Shown: piece after piece, positions 30,350 through 39,464 of the stretch
How positions within the stretch are numbered: the stretch's first letter is position 1
How the letters are laid out: the number at the start of each line of letters is the position of its first letter
NCBI GenBank assembly: GCA_913056195.1
Contig: CAJXMF010000004.1
Span: 33,090-97,089 of the forward strand
Reading direction: 5' to 3'
DNA: 64,000 nucleotides
Origin: an uncultured Methylococcaceae bacterium
GTDB taxonomy: Bacteria > Pseudomonadota > Gammaproteobacteria > Methylococcales > Methylomonadaceae
Notes under the pieces: generated by a model
What the model saw: only the letters and a program-made list of their open reading frames with translations
Database searches by the model: none
Told to the model about the DNA's origin: nothing
Program-made: the position numbers and the translations under genes

Positions 30350-30439
30350 TAGGATATGACTATTAATCTGACTGACAAAAAAATCCTGCTGATTTAGGAT
30401 ATGACTATTAATCTGACTGACAAAAAAATCCTGCTGATT
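30350..30439. repeat. Perfect 45-bp tandem duplication at the 5' end of the response-regulator gene
   Basis: Copies 30350-30394 and 30395-30439 are identical. Each contains AGGAT, an ATG five bases later, and the first 13 codons of the regulator gene. In copy 1 the frame hits TAG at the junction, formed by the repeat's own leading 'TAGG'. The minus-strand ORF at 30347-30610 shows the same repeat as a duplicated peptide and is a shadow. Confidence 0.97.
30356..30397 (+). other. 13-codon upstream ORF created by the duplication
   Basis: ATG at 30356 to TAG at 30395-30397 encodes MTINLTDKKILLI, the same start as the real protein. The TAG overlaps the AGGA ribosome-binding site of the downstream ATG (TTTAGGATATG), so terminating ribosomes would end next to the true start. 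Translation is inferred, not shown. Confidence 0.6.
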
Positions 30440-32026
30440 GAAGACAACCCTTTCATGCGCAGATCCATCTGCAGCATGCTCTACACCTTGGATATTGAAC
30501 ATGTCGTCGAAGCAAACAATGCAGGAAAAGCATTGGCCGCCATTCGCAAACGCTCTTTCGACGTCATTCTGGCCGATTACAACCTGGGTGACGGCAAAAA
30601 CAGCCTGCAACTGCTAGAAGAAATCCGTACTCAGAATCTACTCCCTTTTAAAACCGTTTTCATCATCATCTCCGGCGAACAAACGCCGCAAATGGTATTA
30701 GGTGCCATGGATGTCAAGCCGGATGAATATTTAGCCAAACCCTTTAACGCACATCAGTTATCCATTCGTCTGAAACGCAATTTATTGCTCAAACAGTTGT
30801 TTTACCCAATCAACCAAGCCATTAGCGACAATAATTTTGCTCAGGCAATACATCATTGCGATCAGCTATTAAGCCAAAACAAGCAACACCATCTCATTCT
30901 GCTGCGTAAACGAGCAGAATTAGCACTGGCCATCGATGATTTAAAAAAAGCCGAAGAAATTTATCTGCAAATACTGCAAAGACGCGAACTGCCCTGGGCC
31001 AGACTGGGTTTAGGCATTATTGCCTTCCGCGCAGGACGCACCGAACAAGCAATCGACATATTTAACAAAATATTGCAGAAAACACCTTTGTTTATGGAAT
31101 GCTATGACTGGCTCAGTCAAATCTATCAGCACATCGGCCAAACCGAAAAAGCCGAACACATCTTATTAAAAGCAGTAGAACTGTCGCCTAACGCCATTTT
31201 ACGACAAAAGAAACTGGGCACAACGGCTTATCACAATCAGCATCTTGAACACGCCGAAAACGCCTTCAAACAAGTCATCAAATTAGGCAAAAACTCCATC
31301 CACAAAAACAGTGAAGACTTTGCCGCCCTGGCAAAAACACATAACGATAACAATAAAACCGATGAAGCGCTTAATGTGTTAAACGCGCTGCGTAACGAAT
31401 TCAGACATGACAGCGAAGCCGAAATACGTGCCCTGTTGGTTGAGTCTGAGGTTCACCTGCATCGAAAAGCGCCAAAACAGGCTGACGATTCATTAAATAA
31501 AGCCCTGGATTTAAGCCAGTCTATCGAGAAAAGTCTGCCCAAAGAACTTCTGCTTGAACTCAGTAAGACCTGTTTTCTGCATAAAAAAGAATCCTTAGGT
31601 ATGGAAATCCTCAGCCCGTTGATTAAAAACCATATCGATGATGAAAGCTTTATCGCGGAAATTCAACACATGCAAAAGCAACTTGACCTCAAGGGCTTTT
31701 CAGACAATCTGATTAAACAAACCAAAAAAGAACTCATTGATCTGAATAACCGCGGTGTCGCCCTGTTTGATCAAGGAAAAATTGAAGAGGCACTGAATTT
31801 GTTTGAAGATGCACTCGAGAGGATGCCGCATAATCATACGATTTTATTAAATATCATTAAAATCCAGTTATTCAAACTCAAAACCGAAAATAATCAACAG
31901 AACTATCAAAAAATTCAGACTCAGCTGCGCCTGGCTCAAGAACTTGGTATTCCACAACAGAAATTAGGTCAATTACAGATAGAAATCAACCGATTACAGC
32001 CTAAACACGAAAAGTATGCCGACTAA
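30401..32026 (+). CDS. Response regulator with receiver domain and TPR-like repeats
   Basis: 541 aa. Residues 8-125 are a receiver domain with the acidic pair Glu14-Asp15, phosphoacceptor Asp59 ('VILADYNLGDG') and conserved Lys113 ('EYLAKPFN'). The remainder is helical TPR-like repeats ('AEEIYLQILQRRELPWARLGLGIIAFRAGRTEQAIDIFNKIL', 'ALNLFEDALERMPHNHTILLN'). There is no DNA-binding output domain, so signalling probably works through protein contacts. A sensorless histidine kinase gene overlaps its 3' end by 11 bases. The ATG at 30401 is used because the in-frame upstream ATG is blocked by TAG. Confidence 0.9.
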   Translation: MTINLTDKKILLIEDNPFMRRSICSMLYTLDIEHVVEANNAGKALAAIRKRSFDVILADYNLGDGKNSLQLLEEIRTQNLLPFKTVFIIISGEQTPQMVLGAMDVKPDEYLAKPFNAHQLSIRLKRNLLLKQLFYPINQAISDNNFAQAIHHCDQLLSQNKQHHLILLRKRAELALAIDDLKKAEEIYLQILQRRELPWARLGLGIIAFRAGRTEQAIDIFNKILQKTPLFMECYDWLSQIYQHIGQTEKAEHILLKAVELSPNAILRQKKLGTTAYHNQHLEHAENAFKQVIKLGKNSIHKNSEDFAALAKTHNDNNKTDEALNVLNALRNEFRHDSEAEIRALLVESEVHLHRKAPKQADDSLNKALDLSQSIEKSLPKELLLELSKTCFLHKKESLGMEILSPLIKNHIDDESFIAEIQHMQKQLDLKGFSDNLIKQTKKELIDLNNRGVALFDQGKIEEALNLFEDALERMPHNHTILLNIIKIQLFKLKTENNQQNYQKIQTQLRLAQELGIPQQKLGQLQIEINRLQPKHEKYAD

Positions 32027-32681
32027 AAACCATTTTCCGACGCTGTTAGCGTCAACCATTCACGATATAAAAAACTCCTTGAGCGTTGTCTTGCAACTCA
32101 CTCGCATCTTCTCAAGCAAATATAAGAACGACCCTGATTTGACGCAACTGGAATTTGAAACCCATCGCATCAACAACAGCCTCATGCAATTACTGGTGAT
32201 GTATAAAATTGATCACAACAAATTTCAAGCGGATATTGATGAACACCCCGTCTGCGACATTCTGGCCGATGTCCGCGCCCAACATATCCTCTTGCTGGAA
32301 GGTCGCCACATCAGCCTGTCGATTCAGTGTAAAGCCGACTTGCTGTTCTGCGACAACACGCTGGTCTGCAATGCCCTGTCCACGCTGTTAAACAACGCAC
32401 AACGCTACAGCCGCAGCAGCATTTTTTTATCCGCCTACCCCGACGGCGATTTTACCTGCCTGGCCATAGAAGATGACGGAGAAGGTTATCCGGCTGCCAT
32501 GCTGGAGAATGATCCTAACGATTTGAACAAGCTTGACTGGATCAGTGGCAATACCGGACTTGGCTTACACTTTGTATCGACCATCGCGGCGCTGCATGAA
32601 AACAAGGGCCGTCAAGGCTATATTAAAATTGATAATGACAGCCGGCTCGGTGGCGCCCGCTTTCGGCTGTTTTTGCCGTAA
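32016..32681 (+). CDS. Minimal histidine kinase without sensor domain
   Basis: 221 aa, shorter than most kinases. The HisKA-like segment begins at once with 'STIHDIKNSLSVVLQ' (His16), followed by HATPase_c boxes: N box 'LLNNAQRYSRSS', G1 'IEDDGEGYP', G2 'NTGLGLHFVSTIAALHE', and closing 'GGARFRLFLP'. No membrane segment or PAS/GAF/HAMP domain is present, so it must receive its input from another protein. The 11-base overlap with the REC-TPR gene strongly suggests they are partners. Confidence 0.88.
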   Translation: MPTKNHFPTLLASTIHDIKNSLSVVLQLTRIFSSKYKNDPDLTQLEFETHRINNSLMQLLVMYKIDHNKFQADIDEHPVCDILADVRAQHILLLEGRHISLSIQCKADLLFCDNTLVCNALSTLLNNAQRYSRSSIFLSAYPDGDFTCLAIEDDGEGYPAAMLENDPNDLNKLDWISGNTGLGLHFVSTIAALHENKGRQGYIKIDNDSRLGGARFRLFLP

Positions 32682-32724
32682 TATTCAGGCGCTTCCATAG
32701 CATCAGGGCGTTGGGATTTTGCTT

Positions 32725-33753
32725 TCAGGCGGGTATGAGTGCCGTCTCCGGCCGACAGAACAATACGGCTTGTTCGAAGAATGTTTCCCAACAGTCACCA
32801 CGGTTTTGGCCTTTGATCTGGCGATCAGCCAAGGCACAGTTTAATAAAATGGTTTCTAACTGCGCTTGAGACAATCTCTGAACGGCGGATTGATAGAGGC
32901 TGTGCTTAGATTCCCAGATCTGCAGTTGGCGAAACAAACGGCTACGGCTGGCGCTTTGTTGCCATCCTTGTTTGAGCTGCAACAGGTTTCGCGCCTCCCG
33001 ACTGATCGCCCATAATACAACCGGTGCGGCGACAGCTTCAGCCTTTAATCCGGCCAGAATGCGGGTGGATTTGTTAAGCTGCCCGGCCACCAATGCGTCG
33101 GCCAGTTTAAAGACATCAAAGCGGGCATGGTCTACAACCTGCTGCTCCAGTTGTTGCCGACTAACGGCTTCGGAACCGTGCAGGATATACAATTTTTCAA
33201 TTTCCTGCGCGGCCGCCAGCATATTGCCTTCAACCCGCATGGCCAGCCATTTCAGTGCCTCGTCATTGAGCTTCAGACCCCGCTTGAGGCTGCGTGTTTT
33301 TAACCATTGCAGTAATTCCCGCCCCTGTAATGGCCAGACCTGGATGACTGCACCCGCTTTATCCACCGCCTGAAACCAACGCGATTTCTGTGCCGCCGCG
33401 GTGATTTTGCCCGCCGTAATCAATAGCACGGTATCCTCCGGAATGGCATGGCAATAGGCTTCCAGAGCCTTACCACCCGACACACCGGGTTTGCCGGACG
33501 GCAGTCGCAAATCAATCAGTTTTTTATCGGCAAAAATGGATAATGAAGCGGCCTGTTCGTGCAACAAGGCCCAATTGAATTGCTCGTTTTCGACCGTCAG
33601 CACCTCACGTTGAGAAAACCCGGCCTGTTTAGCCGCTGCGCGAACACAGTCGGCCGCTTCACCACTCTGCAACGGCTCATCACCACAAATAAAATAAACC
33701 GGCAATAATTGGCGATTGATAGCCGCCTGGAGTTGATCGGGCTTAAGTCGCAT
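32725..33753 (-). CDS. holA: DNA polymerase III subunit delta
   Basis: Clamp-loader subunit that opens the beta sliding clamp. 342 aa matching HolA: 'LPVYFICGDEPLQSGEAADCVRAAA', 'LIDLRLPSGKPG', and a C-terminal collar domain 'LWAISREARNLLQLKQGW'. It follows lptE by 5 bases, in the conserved leuS-lptE-holA order. Confidence 0.95.
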   Translation of the reverse strand: MRLKPDQLQAAINRQLLPVYFICGDEPLQSGEAADCVRAAAKQAGFSQREVLTVENEQFNWALLHEQAASLSIFADKKLIDLRLPSGKPGVSGGKALEAYCHAIPEDTVLLITAGKITAAAQKSRWFQAVDKAGAVIQVWPLQGRELLQWLKTRSLKRGLKLNDEALKWLAMRVEGNMLAAAQEIEKLYILHGSEAVSRQQLEQQVVDHARFDVFKLADALVAGQLNKSTRILAGLKAEAVAAPVVLWAISREARNLLQLKQGWQQSASRSRLFRQLQIWESKHSLYQSAVQRLSQAQLETILLNCALADRQIKGQNRGDCWETFFEQAVLFCRPETALIPA

Positions 33754-33758
33754 GTGAT

Positions 33759-34256
33759 CTATTTTAAAATGGCTTGTGCCTGAAAGAGAATCCGCTCGGC
33801 CGCCTGCCGGTAGAGTTCCTGTCGAATCACACGCTCTTCATTGTTTTTAGCCAGAATTGCCACCTGATTATTGAAATAATTTCGGTGCAGCTCGGCCACC
33901 AACGGCTTATCAAGAAAAGACTTGCCTTTTGCATTGAGCAACTGATAACGCAGCCGATAGGTCAGACCAAATTCATTGGCCCGACCTGTCGAGTCCAGCG
34001 ATAACACACGCCGCTGCATGTCTTCATTCTGAATCTGAATCACCAGCGTCGCCGCAGAGGGCTGCGCGACCAACCTGGCCCCACTGCCCTGTAACAGCTG
34101 TTTCATGGCATTCTGAAGATCGGTGGATGCCGACTGCATCGCAACACGTTTCAATTGCTCAGGCAGGTCGATACTGCCACGCAGATGGTAGCCGCAAGCG
34201 CTCAAGCCAAACAGCATAACAAAAACAAACGCAGAGAAGATGTGAGGCTTTTGCAT
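33759..34256 (-). CDS. lptE: LPS-assembly lipoprotein LptE
   Basis: Outer-membrane lipoprotein that plugs LptD during LPS insertion. From MQKPHIFSAFVFVMLFGLSACGYHLRG the signal peptide ends in lipobox LSAC with lipidated Cys21; 'GYHLRGSIDLPEQLKRVAMQS' is the family start. 165 aa. The ATG at 34256 is preferred; the track start at 34271 is a TTG inside leuS. Confidence 0.93.
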   Translation of the reverse strand: MQKPHIFSAFVFVMLFGLSACGYHLRGSIDLPEQLKRVAMQSASTDLQNAMKQLLQGSGARLVAQPSAATLVIQIQNEDMQRRVLSLDSTGRANEFGLTYRLRYQLLNAKGKSFLDKPLVAELHRNYFNNQVAILAKNNEERVIRQELYRQAAERILFQAQAILK

Positions 34257-34260
34257 GGTT

Positions 34261-36711
34261 TTAAACCACAATGTTGACGAGTTTTTTCGGCACCACGATC
34301 ACCTTTCTGATGGTTTTGCCGTCGATATACGACTGAATTTTGGCATCAGCCAAAGCCATTTTTTCAATCGCTTCGCGGCTGGCGGAAACCGGCACCTGCA
34401 GTTTACTGCGTAACTTGCCATTGACCTGAATCACCATTTCCAGACTGTCTTGTTGCAATGCCGATGCATCCACTTCGGGCCAACGCGCCACGACAATATC
34501 ACCCGTGTGACCAAGCTGTTCCCACAAGACCTGGCAGACATGCGGTACCACAGGCGACAGCATCAGCACGATATTTTCCAGCACTTCCTGCCGAATCGCA
34601 CGGCCATTATCGGACGCATCATCGAATTTCGCCAATGCATTCAACAACTCCATATTGGCCGCAATAGCGGTATTAAAAATAAAACGCCGCCCCATATCAT
34701 CGCTCACTTTCTGCACCGTTTGATGCAGCTGCCGACGCATGGCTTTTTGTGCATCGTTCAACTGACCTTTATCCACCGACTCTGTCGGCAGACCTTGCGA
34801 GACATGCAGATAAACCTGACGCCACAAACGTTTCATAAACCGGAACGCGCCTTCAACGCCGGAGTCTGACCATTCCAGCGATTGCTCTGGCGGTGCGGCA
34901 AACATGATAAACAACCTGACTGTATCGGCACCATAGCGATCAATCAGCTCCTGCGGATCGACGGTATTGCCTTTGGATTTTGACATTTTGGCGCCATCTT
35001 TCAACACCATACCTTGCGTCAGCAAGTTTTTAAAGGGCTCATCAACCTTAACCAGCCCTTCATCCCGCAATAGCTTGGTATAAAAACGTGCATACAATAA
35101 ATGTAAAATCGCATGCTCGATACCGCCGATATAATGATCAACCGGCAGCCAGTAATTGACAGCGTCAGACAGCATGACCTCATCGCTCGCGCCAGCGTAG
35201 CGGGCAAAATACCAGGACGATTCCATGAAGGTATCAAAGGTATCAGTATCACGTCGCGCCGATTTACCACATTGAGGACAATCAACATGCGGAAATGTCG
35301 GATGCGCGGCTAAAGGTGATTGTGAGCCATCGAGCACGACATCACGCGGTAATTCAACGGGCAAATCCTGATCCGGCACGGCCACCGTGCCGCAATCATC
35401 ACAATAAATCACCGGCACCGGTGCGCCCCAGTAACGTTGCCGGGACACGCCCCAATCGCGGAGACGATAATTGGTTTTACGCTGCCCTTTGCCGGATTTT
35501 TCCAGATAATCGGCAATCGCTTCGGCGGCCTGCTCAGATGTCAATCCATCAAACAAGCCAGAGTTTTTTAAGATGCCTTTTTCAGTAAACGCCTGTTCTG
35601 CAATCGAATCATCACCGCCCTTGGCCGAAAAAATCACCTGTTTCAAGGGAATATTGTATTTTTTGGCAAATTCATAATCGCGCTGATCATGTGCAGGCAC
35701 CGACATGACTGCGCCCGTACCGTATGTCATCAACACAAAATTGGCAATCCACACGGCAACCGGCTCACCCGTAATCGGATGAATCGCTTTAAAACCGGAA
35801 TCAACACCTTTCTTTTCCATAGTTTCCAGCGCTGCTTCGGAGGTTTCCATGACCTTGCACTCATCCAGAAACGCCTGAATAGCCGGATTGTTTTCAGCCG
35901 CAGCCAAAGCCAGTTGGTGTTCTGCCGCCACGGCGACGTAGGTCACACCCATCACCGTATCGGGGCGCGTGGTATAAATGCGGATAGGCGCATCCACGCC
36001 TTCAACACTAAAGTCCATTTCTACCCCTTGCGATTTGCCAATCCAGTTCGCCTGCATGGTTTTAACCTGCTCCGGCCAACCATCAAGCTTATCAAGATCG
36101 GTCAGTAACTCATCGGCATAGGCGGTAATTTTAAGAAACCATTGCGAAATTTCCTTTTTGACAACCTGTGTATCGCAGCGCCAGCAGCACCCATCGATCA
36201 CCTGTTCATTGGCCAGCACCGTCTGATCGTGAGGACACCAGTTGACCGGCGAAGTTTTCTTATAAACCAGACCTTTTTCCAATAATCTGAGAAAAAACCA
36301 TTGCTCCCAACGATAATAAGCTGGATCGCAGGTCGCCAGTTCCCGATCCCAATCATAACCAAAGCCTAAGCGTTGTAACTGCGCGCGCATATAATCGATA
36401 TTGTGATACGTCCAGTCGGCCGGATGCACCTTGTTCTGCATGGCCGCATTTTCCGCCGGCAAACCAAAGGCATCCCATCCCATAGGTTGCATCACGTTTT
36501 TACCCAGCATGCGCTGAAAACGGCTGATCACATCGCCAATGGTGTAATTTCTGACATGGCCCATGTGCAATTTGCCGCTGGGGTAAGGAAACATCGACAG
36601 GCAATAATATTTTTCCTTGTCTGAATCTTCAGTCGCCTTAAAAACACCGGATTGCGCCCAATGTTGCTGAATTTTTTCTTCTATCGCTAAAGGTTTGTAA
36701 TTTTCGTCCAT
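34261..36711 (-). CDS. leuS: Leucine--tRNA ligase
   Basis: Class I synthetase charging tRNA-Leu, including the tRNA-Leu(GAG) at 2.8 kb. Starting from [18 protein letters not shown], the HIGH motif is 'HMGH' (residues 49-52), the CP1 editing domain contains '[21 protein letters not shown]' and '[18 protein letters not shown]', and the KMSKS loop is '[15 protein letters not shown]'. The track start at 36723 adds four residues. Divergent from a DUF1451 gene, as in E. coli with ybeL. Confidence 0.97.
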   Translation of the reverse strand: MDENYKPLAIEEKIQQHWAQSGVFKATEDSDKEKYYCLSMFPYPSGKLHMGHVRNYTIGDVISRFQRMLGKNVMQPMGWDAFGLPAENAAMQNKVHPADWTYHNIDYMRAQLQRLGFGYDWDRELATCDPAYYRWEQWFFLRLLEKGLVYKKTSPVNWCPHDQTVLANEQVIDGCCWRCDTQVVKKEISQWFLKITAYADELLTDLDKLDGWPEQVKTMQANWIGKSQGVEMDFSVEGVDAPIRIYTTRPDTVMGVTYVAVAAEHQLALAAAENNPAIQAFLDECKVMETSEAALETMEKKGVDSGFKAIHPITGEPVAVWIANFVLMTYGTGAVMSVPAHDQRDYEFAKKYNIPLKQVIFSAKGGDDSIAEQAFTEKGILKNSGLFDGLTSEQAAEAIADYLEKSGKGQRKTNYRLRDWGVSRQRYWGAPVPVIYCDDCGTVAVPDQDLPVELPRDVVLDGSQSPLAAHPTFPHVDCPQCGKSARRDTDTFDTFMESSWYFARYAGASDEVMLSDAVNYWLPVDHYIGGIEHAILHLLYARFYTKLLRDEGLVKVDEPFKNLLTQGMVLKDGAKMSKSKGNTVDPQELIDRYGADTVRLFIMFAAPPEQSLEWSDSGVEGAFRFMKRLWRQVYLHVSQGLPTESVDKGQLNDAQKAMRRQLHQTVQKVSDDMGRRFIFNTAIAANMELLNALAKFDDASDNGRAIRQEVLENIVLMLSPVVPHVCQVLWEQLGHTGDIVVARWPEVDASALQQDSLEMVIQVNGKLRSKLQVPVSASREAIEKMALADAKIQSYIDGKTIRKVIVVPKKLVNIVV

Positions 36712-36792
36712 CCTGCTCGTCATTTGCCGCTCAAAAGCGTTAGAATAACCCAGACAAGCCTAAATCCAAAGCGTCATTTTAAGGAGCCCGAC

Positions 36793-37281
36793 ATGACCGA
36801 AAACAAATTGATTGAAATTTATAACACCATTGTCAAACACTTGCATGAGGCATTAGACCACACCTCACACTCATTGCCCGAAGCGCTCGAGATCGCCAAA
36901 CAAAAAACCGCCGAATCAACCGGCGCCAGCCAGAAAGACCTCGACAAAACCGGCGATGCAGTCATGCGCGATATTGAACATGCGGCCCAACATGAACAGC
37001 CGGTGCAAGATGAAGATTCACTGACTGAATGGCTGAAGTTTGATATTGAATTACTGGAAAACTTCGCCTTTGATACCTTTATGGAACTGGCTGACAAAAC
37101 GCGCGTACAACTGGCGCAACTGGAATATGAAGCCAAACAACATCATCCTTATCAAAGCGGCGATGTCACAGGCCCTGGAACATTGTCCTGCAATCAATGT
37201 GGCAAGATGATCGCCTTCAAACACCCGAGCATCATTCCGGAATGCCCGAACTGCGGCGGCAAAACCTTCAGTCGTATTTGA
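36793..37281 (+). CDS. Zinc-ribbon DUF1451 (YbeL-like) protein
   Basis: 162 aa from MTENKLIEIYNTIVKHLHEAL, with AAGGAG before this ATG; the 23 extra residues of the track ORF are untranslated leader. A helical, acidic N-terminal part is followed by a C-terminal zinc ribbon 'CNQCGKMIAFKHPSIIPECPNCGG' with four cysteines. Function unknown. Its position head-to-head with leuS is conserved with E. coli ybeL. Confidence 0.88.
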   Translation: MTENKLIEIYNTIVKHLHEALDHTSHSLPEALEIAKQKTAESTGASQKDLDKTGDAVMRDIEHAAQHEQPVQDEDSLTEWLKFDIELLENFAFDTFMELADKTRVQLAQLEYEAKQHHPYQSGDVTGPGTLSCNQCGKMIAFKHPSIIPECPNCGGKTFSRI

Positions 37282-37364
37282 TATTAAAGGTCTAAAGTCT
37301 GATAATGCCCATATATCAATCAATGCTCAATCAATTTTCAACCAATTGCTTTTAGAGGAATAAC

Positions 37365-38138
37365 ATGCGCAGGGTCATCTTCAATCAAAAAGGCGGCGTC
37401 GGAAAATCCACCATCACCTGTAATCTGGCCGCCATCGCCGCTGTTGAAGGCAAAAAAACACTGGTGATTGATCTGGATGTTCAATGTAACTCAACCCAAT
37501 ATCTGTTAGGCAGTCACGTGGAAGATGCCGACCAAACCATCGCTCACTTTTTCAAAGACTGCTTAGGCATCTCCCTGTTTGGTGGCGACAAGGCCGGACT
37601 TGACAACCTGATTCATGAATCGCCATTCCCCAATTTATATATCCTGCCTGCACACCCTGATCTGGAAGCCTTGCAAAGCCGACTGGATTCGCGCTATAAA
37701 ATTTTCAAACTGAAAGAAGCATTGGAACAACTCGAAGGCTTTGACCAGGTCTATATCGACACCCCGCCTATCTTGAATTTTTACAGCCAATCCGCCTTGA
37801 TCGCGGCCGAAAAATGCCTGATTCCGTTTGACTGCGACACCTTTGCCCGTGACGCGCTTTACACCATGCTGAATGCAGTCGCCGAAGTCAAAGCCGACCA
37901 CAACCCCGATTTACAGATAGAAGGCATTGTCGTCAACCAATTCCAGAAACAAGCCAATTTGCCGCGGCAATTAGTGGAAGAACTCATCGAGGCCGGTCAT
38001 CCCGTATTGGACAGCAAGATTTCGCCCTCGGTTAAAATCCGTGAATCCCATAGCCAGTCATCCCCGTTAGTTCATTTTGCACCCAACCATAAACTAACCG
38101 ACGAATTTAAAGCGTTGTACGCCGAAATCCACCGTTAA
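37365..38138 (+). CDS. ParA-family ATPase
   Basis: 257 aa with deviant Walker A 'KGGVGKST' (residues 9-16), switch 'LVIDLDVQCNSTQYLLG' and Walker B-like 'DQVYIDTPPILNF'. Family members position chromosomes, plasmids or cell-surface machines. There is no ParB partner or parS-like site next to it, and the chromosomal parAB would normally be near gidAB, so this is an orphan whose cargo is unknown. A GAF-GGDEF gene follows 182 bases downstream. Confidence 0.88.
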   Translation: MRRVIFNQKGGVGKSTITCNLAAIAAVEGKKTLVIDLDVQCNSTQYLLGSHVEDADQTIAHFFKDCLGISLFGGDKAGLDNLIHESPFPNLYILPAHPDLEALQSRLDSRYKIFKLKEALEQLEGFDQVYIDTPPILNFYSQSALIAAEKCLIPFDCDTFARDALYTMLNAVAEVKADHNPDLQIEGIVVNQFQKQANLPRQLVEELIEAGHPVLDSKISPSVKIRESHSQSSPLVHFAPNHKLTDEFKALYAEIHR

Positions 38139-38320
38139 AACAAAGCGTCCGCCAAACATAAACGTTGATTGCCCTTTTCGGGTTATCAACGCTTGGCCTG
38201 CTGCCTTACAAAGCCCAAAAAATCACCATTCAATCGCGGCTAAAGACCACTCCTACAATCCAAGCAGCCTCCATTAATTGCACCCCATACAGCTATATGC
38301 TACATTTTGGAAGCTGTATT

Positions 38321-39430
38321 ATGGTTTTAATGGGTGGCCGCATGAATAATGAATATGATGAATATGATGCTATAAAACAAGATGTTTATCAGTTGACACG
38401 TCAGGTAAGAGAATATGAGGCGCAGTTGGATGAAGTAAAGCGGCGCAGTGATATTCAGGAGGCCTTGATCGAGATGCTCAACATATCCTTGCTGCCGCTT
38501 CAGCTCAATGAGCAAATGCAACGCATTTTATTGCTGGTGCTGAATATTCCCTGGCTTGCACTGGAAAAAAAAGGCTGCGTATTTCTCGCCGATGATACGG
38601 GGCACGGTCTCATTATGGTCGCCGATCATAATTTGAATGCGTCTTTATTGTCGCTTTGCAGTCATATCCAGTTTGGACAGTGCCTGTGCGGTAAAGCCGC
38701 CGAAACACAACAGCTGATATTTCGGGATTGTGTTGATCATGATCACGATATTCGGCCGGAAGGCATGAAGCCACACGGCCATTACAATATGCCGATCATC
38801 TTGAACAACAAGGTCTTGGGCATACTCAATCTTTATGTCAAGCATGGCCATAAATCATCAACGCTGGAGAAAAACTTTCTGGAGGCCACCGCAGCCGCCA
38901 TGGCTAATATTATTGAGCGTAAAAAAACCGAGGAACAATTGCATGCGCTCTCTCATAAGGATGAATTAACCGGCATTGCCAACCGCCGGCAGTTCATGCA
39001 ACGCTTAAATGAAGAAATAAACCAGACAGACACTACGTTTGCCTTGTTATTCATTGATCTTGATCATTTCAAGCGGGTCAATGACAACTACGGCCACGAC
39101 TATGGCGACCTGATTCTGATTCATGTCGCGCGCCGCGCCCAGGAATGCTTGCAGGAGGCCGATTTGTTCGCGCGATTGGGTGGTGATGAATTTGTGACCC
39201 TGTTAAAAGACTTTTCTTCGCCTGAACAGGTTTTTGATATTGCCAAGACGATGATTCAACACCTGTCGAAACCCTACCACATTAAAGGAAAAATATTATC
39301 GATTGGTGCCAGTATTGGTATCAGCTTGTATCCACAGCATGGTACAGCAATAGAAGATTTGCTTAAAAAAGCCGATGATGCCCTCTATAAGGCAAAAGAA
39401 AATCGCGGTGAAGTTGTTATCCATACCTGA
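38321..39430 (+). CDS. GAF-domain diguanylate cyclase
   Basis: Predicted to make cyclic-di-GMP. A short N-terminal coiled coil ('AIKQDVYQLTRQVREYEAQLDEVKRR') precedes a GAF domain (about 80-205) with 'CLCGKAAETQQLIF', then GGDEF ('DELTGIANRRQFMQRL...FARLGGDEFVTLL...SIGISLYPQHGT'). The catalytic GGDEF is intact. The inhibitory I-site position reads QEAD instead of RxxD, so product inhibition is probably lost. Start 38321 chosen because GGAAG lies 7 bases upstream; 38342 is an alternative. The track start 38165 is too early. Confidence 0.9.
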   Translation: MVLMGGRMNNEYDEYDAIKQDVYQLTRQVREYEAQLDEVKRRSDIQEALIEMLNISLLPLQLNEQMQRILLLVLNIPWLALEKKGCVFLADDTGHGLIMVADHNLNASLLSLCSHIQFGQCLCGKAAETQQLIFRDCVDHDHDIRPEGMKPHGHYNMPIILNNKVLGILNLYVKHGHKSSTLEKNFLEATAAAMANIIERKKTEEQLHALSHKDELTGIANRRQFMQRLNEEINQTDTTFALLFIDLDHFKRVNDNYGHDYGDLILIHVARRAQECLQEADLFARLGGDEFVTLLKDFSSPEQVFDIAKTMIQHLSKPYHIKGKILSIGASIGISLYPQHGTAIEDLLKKADDALYKAKENRGEVVIHT

Positions 39431-39464
39431 GAAACAAAAATCGCGACATGAGGTTTCAAGCGCC

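Noticed and set aside
30347-30610. 87-aa minus ORF with an internally duplicated peptide
   Set aside because: The repeat in the peptide is only the complement of the 45-bp tandem duplication in the response-regulator gene.
38165-38320. N-terminal extension of the GGDEF protein with its apparent hydrophobic start
   Set aside because: A good ribosome-binding site lies before 38321; the extension has no family counterpart and is probably leader.
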